DNA of 29,826 nucleotides from an uncultured Clostridia bacterium (GTDB taxonomy: Bacteria; Bacillota; Clostridia; Christensenellales; UBA1242). Position 1 is the stretch's first letter. The number at the start of each line of letters is the position of its first letter. A program made the translations under genes and the position numbers. Positions 8,574 to 15,299 of this stretch are shown piece by piece. A model generated the notes under the pieces. It did no database searches and was not told the DNA's origin. It worked only from the letters and a program-made list of their open reading frames with translations. The stretch is taken from NCBI GenBank assembly GCA_947589615.1, contig CANQBU010000002.1, forward strand, positions 1-29,826, read 5' to 3'.

Positions 8574-10691
8574 ATGAAGAAAGTAATAAATGCGAGAAAT
8601 ATTTTTTATCCATTTTTGGCGTTCTTGTTCGGTTTATCGATTGCCAGAAAACTTTTTGGCGGGCAAATTGATGTTATAGTAATCACTTTGCTTGTAATTT
8701 TGGTCGTAGGAGTTTGCCTTGTAATGTGTAAGAAAGTCAAATATTTTGTGGCACTACTTTTATTATTTTTATTGGGAAGCGGAATATACTTTTCTTGTGA
8801 GAGACTTTGGACGCCACGGACATACATTAGTCAGGTTAGCATTGTAGGAAGGATAAAGGAAGGTGTAACGGAGGGAGAATACAATAATTATACGGTTATT
8901 CTAGACGATGTAAAAATTGATGGAAAAAGCGGGAAAAATATTAAATTAACTATTAAAAACTGTGAGCAAACGCCAAAAGCGGGCGATATTATAACTTTTG
9001 AAGGAGAAATTTTTCCAAATAAACTATTTCAGCTTGGAAAATTCAACTCAAGTGATGTTCGTGAAAATGTCAAGTATAAGGCAGAGGTCAACTGGGGAAG
9101 TATTGTAACCATCGATGAAGGAAACTTAAAGTTAGATGAGCGAATAAGGCTTAGGTTGCGAGATATAATCTTTGCCAATATGAACGAAAGAAACGGCGGA
9201 ATTGCTTATGCGGTTTTGTTTGGTGACAAAACAGGTGTTGACGGTCTAATCGAAGAGGCATATAGAGATGCGGGAATAATTCATGTTTTAACTGTCAGCG
9301 GCCTACATGTAAGTTTTTTAATAGCACTGCTATTTGGAATTTTGAAGCTGTTTAAAGTGAATAAGTATGTTCGCTTTGCGATAGTGACGGTATTCATAGC
9401 CTTTTATGGTTATCTTTGTGGATTTACCCCTGCTGTGCTGCGTGCAGGAATAATGGCAGTCATTCTTATGGTGGCGGGACTTCTTGGAAGAAAGTATGAC
9501 GGGCTGAACAGTTTAGGGCTTGCAGGATTTGTAATTTGTTTAACAAGACCTCTTATGGCACTTGATGTTGGGTTTTTAATGTCGTTCTTCTGTGTAATGA
9601 CAATTTATATGCTTGGACCAGTATTAAGGCGATTATTCAATAAGTTCTTGCCGCACGGCATCTCTTCACTGATTGCCATTTCTATATCGGCACAAATAGG
9701 AGTTTTGCCATTTTTGGCAACGTTTGGCACAGAGTTAAACTTGTTGGCGTTTGCGGTAAATTTGATTGTAGTTCCTATTTTCAGTATAATTTATCCGCTA
9801 TTGTTTGTATTTTCGTTACTTGCTGCAATTCTTCCCTTTCTTGGGAAACTGCTTGTCATTGTCAATTTGCTATTTTCGGCGATTAACCGCATAGTCATGT
9901 TTTTTGCTAGGACAAGTTTGCTCCTTCCGGTTGGAATTTCCTATTATGGTTTTACACTTTTGGTCTTCCTTGCAATTTTTGGGGCAAGTCAATATTTTAT
10001 GATTGAAGATATTAAAAAGTTTACAATTCTATCGCTAAGCTCACTTGTGTTTGCAACTGTGCTGGGGTGCTATAGCCTTCCTCAAAAGAATGGACCTCGA
10101 ATTGCATATATTAATGCTGGCAGTGACTATAGTTTAGTGCTTACTACATCTGACGGAACAAACATGATTGTGGGAGATAATTATTTGTTAAGTTCCTATC
10201 GAATTGAATACAGAACAGGCAAATTTGACATATTTATTTCGTCAAGCGGCATGCTGTCGGGAAATGAAATTGATGATTTGTCTGCAATGGGGATAAGCAA
10301 ATTTATAACTTATTCGTCACAGAGTGAAAGTTCGAAGGTGACAAAGGTTAAGACAAACACATTGTTTGATATAGGGACGGGCGACGATAAAGTGAGTATG
10401 GCATATCTTGAAAATGACGGCGAATATTTAGGTTTGGAACTTATTTTTTGCAATAAAACGATTTTTCTTGTAAATAAAAGCACTTTTAGTTATAATTCTA
10501 TATGTGAGCAATATTTTAGGCAAAAAGAGCCTGATATAGTTTTCACTGATCATGAAGAAGACTTTACAACTTCTTGGGCAACTATTATCTCAAATACTTC
10601 CGATGTCAGTGGAAATTATAATTATCAGAGGAACGGGGATTTATTACTGACATTTAAAAACGAAAAAATGATTGTTAGGGGGCTTGATTGA
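8574..10691 (+). CDS. comEC: ComEC/Rec2 family DNA uptake channel protein
   Basis: ComEC forms the inner-membrane channel through which single-stranded DNA enters during natural transformation. The 705-residue product shows the family order: N-terminal membrane segments (about residues 10-75), a soluble OB-like part (80-190), a long multi-pass competence domain (about 205-490) with the signature HVLTVSGLHVSFL near residue 237, and a C-terminal domain from about 505. That last part should be beta-lactamase-like. However, the usual DVGQGD start appears as NAGSDYS, and the expected metal-binding HxDxDH stretch is replaced by ISSSGMLSGNEID. The nuclease-like domain is therefore probably inactive. 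The ATG has no clear ribosome site. The gene overlaps holA by 4 bases, the comEC-holA order usual in Bacillota. Whether this organism is competent cannot be told from here. Confidence 0.92.
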   Translation: MKKVINARNIFYPFLAFLFGLSIARKLFGGQIDVIVITLLVILVVGVCLVMCKKVKYFVALLLLFLLGSGIYFSCERLWTPRTYISQVSIVGRIKEGVTEGEYNNYTVILDDVKIDGKSGKNIKLTIKNCEQTPKAGDIITFEGEIFPNKLFQLGKFNSSDVRENVKYKAEVNWGSIVTIDEGNLKLDERIRLRLRDIIFANMNERNGGIAYAVLFGDKTGVDGLIEEAYRDAGIIHVLTVSGLHVSFLIALLFGILKLFKVNKYVRFAIVTVFIAFYGYLCGFTPAVLRAGIMAVILMVAGLLGRKYDGLNSLGLAGFVICLTRPLMALDVGFLMSFFCVMTIYMLGPVLRRLFNKFLPHGISSLIAISISAQIGVLPFLATFGTELNLLAFAVNLIVVPIFSIIYPLLFVFSLLAAILPFLGKLLVIVNLLFSAINRIVMFFARTSLLLPVGISYYGFTLLVFLAIFGASQYFMIEDIKKFTILSLSSLVFATVLGCYSLPQKNGPRIAYINAGSDYSLVLTTSDGTNMIVGDNYLLSSYRIEYRTGKFDIFISSSGMLSGNEIDDLSAMGISKFITYSSQSESSKVTKVKTNTLFDIGTGDDKVSMAYLENDGEYLGLELIFCNKTIFLVNKSTFSYNSICEQYFRQKEPDIVFTDHEEDFTTSWATIISNTSDVSGNYNYQRNGDLLLTFKNEKMIVRGLD

Positions 10692-11626
10692 AAACATTAA
10701 AAACAAGATTAAAAGAAGGATTGTCAAATTGTTATATTATGTCAGGAGATGATTACGAACTTTATCTCCGTGCTTTTAACATGATTTTTAGACGAGCCAA
10801 ATTGAACTTGCCTGACTTTAATTATGTCAAATTTGATGATGAAAATTATTCAATGGTGGCGGTGATTAATGCATGTGAAGTTTTGCCTATGGGTGATGAA
10901 TATCGAATAATTTTAGTAAAAAACGTTGAAAAAATAAGCGAAAATGATAAAAAAACGCTAGTTTCCTATTTAAATAACCCTTCTCCAACATCAATACTCA
11001 TATTTTTTGATTATTATGGGAAACTTGAATCGGTAAAGAATGCCGAGAGAGTGGATTGTAATAAGTTTGATAAAGTGATGCTTACAAACATTGTCGCAAG
11101 TGAGATTGAGAAAAAAGGTAAACAAATAAGCGGGGAAGCCATTGAAAAACTTATTGATTATTGCGGATGCTCTATGACGCGAATTGTAAGCGAACTTGAT
11201 AAACTTGTTTACTATGACCTTGAAAATCCACTGATAACCGCATCACTAATTGAAAAGATGGTGTCACGCGATGATGAAGTGGTGATATATGAATTGACGG
11301 AAGCACTTGGACAAAAGAATGGGGACAAAGCGATTAAATGCCTTGAGAAACTAAAAAAAGATGGAATTTTGGGGCTTATAACAAATCATTTTCGAAGATT
11401 ATTCTTTATTTCAATTTCTGATTTGCAAGATGGCGAACTTGCAAATTTGCTTTCTGTAAAAGAATATGCAATAAAAAAGCAACGTGCCCAAGTAAAAAAC
11501 TTCTCAAAAATGCAATTAAAAAAAATATATTCACTACTTGAGGAAGTTGACTTTATGATAAAAAGCGGAGCCATGCTGCAAGAGAACGCACTCTCATATT
11601 TAATTTTGTCAATTTTGTATATTTAA
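10688..11626 (+). CDS. holA: DNA polymerase III subunit delta
   Basis: HolA is the delta subunit of the clamp loader, which opens the sliding clamp and loads it at primer ends. The 312-residue product has the family pattern: an N-terminal part with YIMSGDDYELYLRAF, a middle ILVKNVEKISENDKK, then EIEKKGKQISGEAIEKLIDYCG and SRDDEVVIYELTEALGQKN, and a helical C-terminal collar with ITNHFRRLFFIS. The start is a TTG at 10688 that overlaps the comEC stop (TTGA), supported by AGGGGG at 10677-10682; no ATG fits. The length is typical (about 310-345). rpsT, which often follows holA in Bacillota, is absent; a convergent fic-like gene lies next. Confidence 0.92.
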   Translation: MKTLKTRLKEGLSNCYIMSGDDYELYLRAFNMIFRRAKLNLPDFNYVKFDDENYSMVAVINACEVLPMGDEYRIILVKNVEKISENDKKTLVSYLNNPSPTSILIFFDYYGKLESVKNAERVDCNKFDKVMLTNIVASEIEKKGKQISGEAIEKLIDYCGCSMTRIVSELDKLVYYDLENPLITASLIEKMVSRDDEVVIYELTEALGQKNGDKAIKCLEKLKKDGILGLITNHFRRLFFISISDLQDGELANLLSVKEYAIKKQRAQVKNFSKMQLKKIYSLLEEVDFMIKSGAMLQENALSYLILSILYI

Positions 11627-11660
11627 AGATAATTAATAAAAAATCAGAAAAAAACACATA

Positions 11661-11722
11661 AAAAAGCCCGAATTTTCATTAAAAAACATAAAAAATAAAA
11701 AAATGAAAATCTAGGTCTTTTT
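11661..11722 (+). terminator. Long imperfect hairpin after holA
   Basis: The segment 11661-11679 (AAAAAGCCCG then AATTTTCAT) can pair imperfectly with 11703-11722 (ATGAAAAT then a C-T-A-G-G segment and five T) around an A-rich loop. It could act as the holA terminator, but several pairs are broken and the region is very AT-rich. Confidence 0.35.
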
Positions 11723-11752
11723 AATAATAAAATCTAAATTGATTTAATAATT

Positions 11753-11779
11753 AAAAAAGAGGCTTGAGCCTCATTTTTT
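11753..11779. terminator. Bidirectional terminator between holA and the fic-like gene
   Basis: GAGGC (11759-11763) pairs with GCCTC (11768-11772) around a TTGA loop, with six A on one side and ATTTTTT on the other, so it can work from both strands. The stop codon of the convergent fic-like gene overlaps the stem. Confidence 0.75.
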
Positions 11780-12733
11780 ATAATACATTTGATTTTTACT
11801 TGTCGGTTTGTCGGGCAAAGTCATTTCGATAAGATTCATTTCAAGAGCGGGCAATATGTAGTTTAATCTAAAACCATTTCTCGATTTTAAATTTAATTTT
11901 GCCATAAGTTCGGCTGAAGATTGAGGATAGGATTCAATAACATTTAAAAGTGCTTTGACTTGCTGATTGGAGTGAGTAAGATGATTTCTAGAATCTTTAA
12001 TCAAGTTATCGACTGCTTTATTAATGATTGAAAGCATATATTCGATGAAAGAATTTGTGTCTCTATTTGATAATGACTGCGAAAGTACCTTGTTGAAAGC
12101 TTTTTTGTTGTCGGAAAGCACATCTTCAATTGTAATGTATTTGAATATTGGTTTCCATGAAGACAATATGATTTTTTGCCAAAATCTTGCGACAATATGA
12201 TTGCCTTCGTCGAAAGGCTTAATAAATTCGAAAACATATTGAAATACGCATGCTCTAACAAGAATTTGAGGACTGTTTTTTATTACATCTATAAGTTGAT
12301 TTAAAAGTTCTGGAATTATGTTTGGAGGAGGGCAATTTTGGCTAAACCCACTGTCATCTTGCAATTTTAAAGGTTTATTTCGCAAAATTCCTGCATTTTG
12401 CGAGATATTTTTCATAATTATGCCGTGAAGCCTTATTATATCGTCAACATCATAAGGGTTTAAATTGTCAATATTATTAAATGCTTCATCTAAATTTAAT
12501 ATATACTGTTTATTTTCAGAATCTCCCGCCAAAGTTAGGGCTTCATTGACCATTTCAGGGGAAATTTCAATGTTTTCAAGTGCAAGATTTGCACATATAG
12601 TTTTAATTTTATTAATTTGCTTAAGTCTAGGGTATGCTTCAAGTTCGCCGTAGGAGTAAATTTGTCCTAGTTTTTCCATAATTTGAGAAACCTGGTCCAA
12701 GATTTCATCGGTAATGTCGTATTGATTATTCAT
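11771..12733 (-). CDS. Fic-family protein with degenerate active site
   Basis: Fic proteins transfer AMP or related groups from nucleotides to target proteins. The 320-residue product has the Fic core helix bundle, an anti-like helix with LALENIEIS (about residues 50-58) that resembles the inhibitory motif, a GILRNKPLKL flap-region segment (about 115-124), and a C-terminal winged helix (about 255-318) ending PDKPTSKNQMYYKK. This is typical of Fic proteins that carry a DNA-binding-like tail. The catalytic motif HPFxxGNGRxxR reads KPFDEGNHIVAR at 172-183: the histidine is Lys172, and the second Gly and the Arg are replaced by His179 and Ile180. It is probably not an AMP transferase as described for the family. 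The rest of the frame is intact, so it is not an obvious pseudogene. GAGGT precedes the ATG. Confidence 0.85.
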   Translation of the reverse strand: MNNQYDITDEILDQVSQIMEKLGQIYSYGELEAYPRLKQINKIKTICANLALENIEISPEMVNEALTLAGDSENKQYILNLDEAFNNIDNLNPYDVDDIIRLHGIIMKNISQNAGILRNKPLKLQDDSGFSQNCPPPNIIPELLNQLIDVIKNSPQILVRACVFQYVFEFIKPFDEGNHIVARFWQKIILSSWKPIFKYITIEDVLSDNKKAFNKVLSQSLSNRDTNSFIEYMLSIINKAVDNLIKDSRNHLTHSNQQVKALLNVIESYPQSSAELMAKLNLKSRNGFRLNYILPALEMNLIEMTLPDKPTSKNQMYYKK

Positions 12734-12751
12734 ATTTTAACCTCGCTCTTT

Positions 12752-12780
12752 ATTATACAACCTTTTTTCGACAAAAGCAA
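12752..12780 (-). promoter_or_regulatory. Promoter of the fic-like gene
   Basis: On the minus strand TTGCTT (12775-12780) and TATAAT (12752-12757) are 17 bp apart. The -10 ends about 18 bp before the ATG, so the leader is very short. Confidence 0.65.
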
Positions 12781-12809
12781 CCTTTCTTACATAATATTTT
12801 TAATTTTTT

Positions 12810-12861
12810 CTTGCACATTATTTTAGTCATATTGCAGTGTCATACATATTATCTTGCACAT
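12810..12861. repeat. Pair of 9-bp direct repeats between divergent promoters
   Basis: CTTGCACAT occurs at 12810-12818 and 12853-12861, 43 bp apart from start to start, or about four helical turns. Both copies lie between the fic-like promoter and the radical SAM operon promoter. They could be operator sites for a regulator of either unit, but a chance repeat in AT-rich DNA is possible. Confidence 0.35.
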
Positions 12862-12928
12862 CTTCATAGATATTTTTTTAAAAAAGTTAAATATTTTCAA
12901 AGTGATAAGATTAATTTGATAATATTTG

Positions 12929-12958
12929 TTGACTTTTTGTTTTAAATTTTGCTATAAT
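12929..12958 (+). promoter_or_regulatory. Near-consensus promoter of the split RlmN-like operon
   Basis: TTGACT (12929-12934) and TATAAT (12953-12958) are 18 bp apart. The first well-supported start codon (ATG 12980) follows with a leader of about 15 bases, which leaves no room for an attenuator or riboswitch. The promoter also shows that a longer reading frame beginning with TTG at 12926 is not real. Confidence 0.85.
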
Positions 12959-12979
12959 AAGGGTATGCAGGAGGAAAAA

Positions 12980-13768
12980 ATGTTAAAAGAAGTTAAAAGC
13001 AGAAAATTCGCAAATGGAATTGTCTATGCACTTAGGACTGAGGACGATTATCCACTAGAAGTGACTGACACATTCTTGCCATATTATACTAAGGATGCGA
13101 TTGGACAAAAGCAAAATGCACTTACATCTTATGAACTTGGAGATAGGACTGAAAGATGGATGATTGGGGTGTCATGCATGTCGGGCTGTCCTGTTCACTG
13201 CAAGTTTTGTGCCACTGGTCAACTTAAAAAGTTTAGAAATTTGACGGCAGAGGAAATTTTCGAGCAGGTTAAGTTTATCCTTGATAAAAATCCCGATTAT
13301 GACCCAAAAAATTCTAAGGAATTTAAAATAAATTATACCAGAATGGGTGAACCATTTTTAAATATTGAAGAGGTTAAAAAAGCGATTGAGATGATAAATG
13401 CGATTTATCCAAATACTCATCACTACATATCTACAATAGGAATAAAGGGAAGTGATTTTAGTTGGATAAAAGGAAATATAACATTGCAAATATCTCTTCA
13501 CTCACTTGACGAAGAAAAGAGAAATTGGCTTATACCTTTTCACAATAAATACTCTATCGAGGAACTTGGGAAGATAAGAACTGAAAGCAACCTTAAAACT
13601 ACATTAAACCTTACTTTGGTTGATACAAGCGACTTTGATATAGAAAAATTGCAAAAATATTTCGATAAAGATAAGTTTTTCATAAAATTATCGCCAATTA
13701 ATGAAAATGCGGTGTCTGAAGGTAACCATCTCGGAAAGGGAGTTATAAAAGGAGTGAATTTAATATAA
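12980..13768 (+). CDS. RlmN/Cfr-like radical SAM protein lacking the C-terminal tail
   Basis: RlmN and Cfr are radical SAM enzymes that methylate adenosine in 23S rRNA (RlmN also tRNA). The 262-residue product has the cluster motif CPVHCKFC (C70, C74, C77), then ATGQLKKFRNLTAEEI, the RMGEP motif (121-125), ISTIGI (150-155) and LQISLHSLDEEKRNWLIPF, all in RlmN order. It stops at GVIKGVNLI, about 100 residues short of a usual RlmN; the region with the methyl-carrying cysteine is absent. That motif occurs in a separate gene at 14968-15087. The second RlmN cysteine (E. coli C118, 7 residues before the first cluster cysteine) aligns with Gly63, while C66 is nearby. I chose ATG 12980 because AGGAGG sits 5 bases upstream. 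The stop overlaps the next ATG (TAATG). The substrate is unknown. Confidence 0.88.
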   Translation: MLKEVKSRKFANGIVYALRTEDDYPLEVTDTFLPYYTKDAIGQKQNALTSYELGDRTERWMIGVSCMSGCPVHCKFCATGQLKKFRNLTAEEIFEQVKFILDKNPDYDPKNSKEFKINYTRMGEPFLNIEEVKKAIEMINAIYPNTHHYISTIGIKGSDFSWIKGNITLQISLHSLDEEKRNWLIPFHNKYSIEELGKIRTESNLKTTLNLTLVDTSDFDIEKLQKYFDKDKFFIKLSPINENAVSEGNHLGKGVIKGVNLI

Positions 13769-14559
13769 TGGCAGTAAGAGAGGGGATTTTCCGATATAGG
13801 ATTATAACAAACTTGAATTGCAATATGAATGAAAGCACTGGTCCTAATGGGAATTGTTATTTTTGCTACCAGCCAAATAAACAGCCACTTATGCTTGACT
13901 ATAATAAGGCAAAGGAAACAATGGAAAAGGTTGGTGTTTTGAAGAGGGCGACAATAATGGGCGGAGAGGCGACAATTCGTAAAGACCTTGTTGACTTTAT
14001 AAAACTTGCAAAGTCCTATGTCACAAACGATGTTTGCCTTGTTACAAATGGAATTTTGCTCAATGAAGAGAGAATAAAGAGCTATAAGGAAGCGGGGCTT
14101 ACTGAGGTTGCCATTTCAATATCATCTCTTGAGCAATATTACAGAAGAAGAGAACAAGCACTTTTATGCAAAAAATACATTCCAAACACCAGAATTAACA
14201 TTCCAAAATGTAAAGAAAGCACAGGAGATAAACTTGTTGAACTTTTAAAAGTCATTTTGACAGATGATTTCTATGTGATTGTTTGCGAGGATTTAATGGG
14301 AAGATATGGCGATTTTGATTTCCAGATAAAACTTCAAGCAAAGAAAATCAAAGATGACGGCTGTAATTTTTATGACTATACCTGGAATGGTCATCAATTT
14401 GGCGTATTTGGCAATTACACTGGCTATGACGACACCGATATTATAATCACACCCGTAGGCAATTTCTGCAAGTGGGAAATGTATTGCGAAAAAGTTGGGA
14501 ATTGCAGTCTGAACAAAACTCAAAGCAGCGTGGATAAAGATGGAAAGCCTGAAAATTGA
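13768..14559 (+). CDS. Second radical SAM protein, unusual cysteine spacing
   Basis: The 263-residue product looks like a compact radical SAM enzyme of the MoaA-like type. After RYRIITNLNC the cluster cysteines are C18, C30 and C33 (C-x11-C-x2-C), instead of the common C-x3-C-x2-C; the insert holds NESTGPNGN. MGGEAT (64-69) is the SAM-binding GGE motif, followed by LVTNGILLNEERI and VAISISS as in the TIM-barrel core. Near the end, GNFCKWEMYCEKVGNC adds three cysteines that may bind a second cluster or metal. The start overlaps the stop of the RlmN-like gene by one base and the end overlaps the methyltransferase gene by 20 bases, so it is a coupled part of one operon. I do not know its substrate. 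Confidence 0.85.
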   Translation: MAVREGIFRYRIITNLNCNMNESTGPNGNCYFCYQPNKQPLMLDYNKAKETMEKVGVLKRATIMGGEATIRKDLVDFIKLAKSYVTNDVCLVTNGILLNEERIKSYKEAGLTEVAISISSLEQYYRRREQALLCKKYIPNTRINIPKCKESTGDKLVELLKVILTDDFYVIVCEDLMGRYGDFDFQIKLQAKKIKDDGCNFYDYTWNGHQFGVFGNYTGYDDTDIIITPVGNFCKWEMYCEKVGNCSLNKTQSSVDKDGKPEN

Positions 14560-14983
14560 TTTTGGAAGCGGATATAATCATAAGGAGGGCTACAAGTCAT
14601 GTGATATAACCAATTTGCCAAACTTAGATTATGTTTATGACGAGAAGAATGATAAAATTTTATATCTTGAAGAAGAATCGGTTGATGAGTTTTATTTGAG
14701 AAATGTTGTTCATCATCTTAAAGATATTTCAAAAACTTTTAAATGTTTGGATAAATATTTGAAAAAAGGTGCTATAATTACTATAATAGATGTGCGTAAA
14801 GAATTTTATAAACAAAATCTTTTTCTTGATAACCTATGGTATAGATTTATAATTCCAAGAAATGAGATATGGTTTAGTCCAATTTATAGGGATTATTTTA
14901 AAATTCTTGACGAAATGAATTACTGTAAAATAGAATATATTGTGAAAGAGGAAAAGGAGGTGAGTGTATGGAAAAAATCATAG
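14540..14983 (+). CDS. Small class I SAM-dependent methyltransferase-like protein
   Basis: The 147-residue product begins with KIDFGSGYNHKEGYKSCDI, a class I methyltransferase motif I with its following acidic residue, then VDEFYLRNVVHHLKD (residues about 50-64), which resembles the post-motif region where substrates or SAM are held. LKKGAIITIIDVRKEFY fits motif VI. It is shorter than most enzymes of this fold (about 200-250 residues), so it may need a partner. It overlaps the upstream gene by 20 bases, and its last codons encode the ribosome site of the 39-aa peptide. Its target may be the same molecule the two radical SAM proteins act on, but this is inferred from gene order. Confidence 0.75.
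   Translation: MESLKIDFGSGYNHKEGYKSCDITNLPNLDYVYDEKNDKILYLEEESVDEFYLRNVVHHLKDISKTFKCLDKYLKKGAIITIIDVRKEFYKQNLFLDNLWYRFIIPRNEIWFSPIYRDYFKILDEMNYCKIEYIVKEEKEVSVWKKS
14954..14963 (+). promoter_or_regulatory. Strong ribosome site for the 39-aa CGQL peptide
   Basis: AAGGAGGTGA matches the 16S anti-Shine-Dalgarno almost perfectly, and AGGAGG ends 7 bases before ATG 14968. It lies inside the end of the methyltransferase gene. It is the main evidence that the very short frame downstream is a real, well-translated gene. Confidence 0.9.
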
Positions 14984-15087
14984 AGGCACTTGCAAAATGC
15001 GGATATGATTATGCTATCGCAATAGCAACAAAGGCAGAGATTGAAGCCGGCGCCGCTTGCGGACAATTAAGCATAATCATCGAATAA
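14968..15087 (+). CDS. 39-aa peptide with the RlmN/Cfr methyl-carrying cysteine motif
   Basis: This short gene encodes 39 residues: a helix-like start (MEKIIEALAKCGYDYAIAIA), then TKAEIEAGAACGQLSIIIE. The end matches the C-terminal tail of RlmN and Cfr, where AACGQL contains the cysteine (C355 in E. coli RlmN) that is methylated and passes the carbon to the adenine. The first part fits the helix and strand that come just before this motif in intact enzymes (compare lines such as ILEKxGYxVxI). The peptide therefore continues the protein where the 262-residue RlmN-like gene stops. A near-perfect ribosome site precedes it, and it overlaps the methyltransferase gene by 16 bases. It is too short for ordinary gene callers. 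Whether it binds the RlmN-like body in trans is an inference. It could also be a decayed remnant, but the start signals argue against that. Confidence 0.82.
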   Translation: MEKIIEALAKCGYDYAIAIATKAEIEAGAACGQLSIIIE

Positions 15088-15142
15088 GATAGGAAATAAA
15101 CTGCATAAATTGTATTTTGTTTCTGCAGTGTGCGATGCGAAT

Positions 15143-15183
15143 AAAAAACTCCAAAAGATAAAAATTCGTTTGGAGTTTTTTTT
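15143..15183 (+). terminator. Terminator of the split RlmN-like operon
   Basis: AAAACTCCAAA pairs with TTTGGAGTTTT around a loop of about 13 bases and is followed by a run of T ending near 15183. It lies about 60 bp after the peptide gene and closes the operon. Confidence 0.85.
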
Positions 15184-15299
15184 AGAACGCAAGAACAACA
15201 GCGAGGTTACGAGATATTTTCTTATATTTAAAAATTGATATGCCAATAAAATTGATATATTTTCGCAATGATTTTGAGATTTTATATTAGGCTTCGCTA

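Noticed and set aside
12926..12979. N-terminal extension of the RlmN-like gene from TTG 12926
   Set aside because: It would place the start codon upstream of the -35 and run through the -10 of a near-consensus promoter; ATG 12980 has AGGAGG at the right distance.
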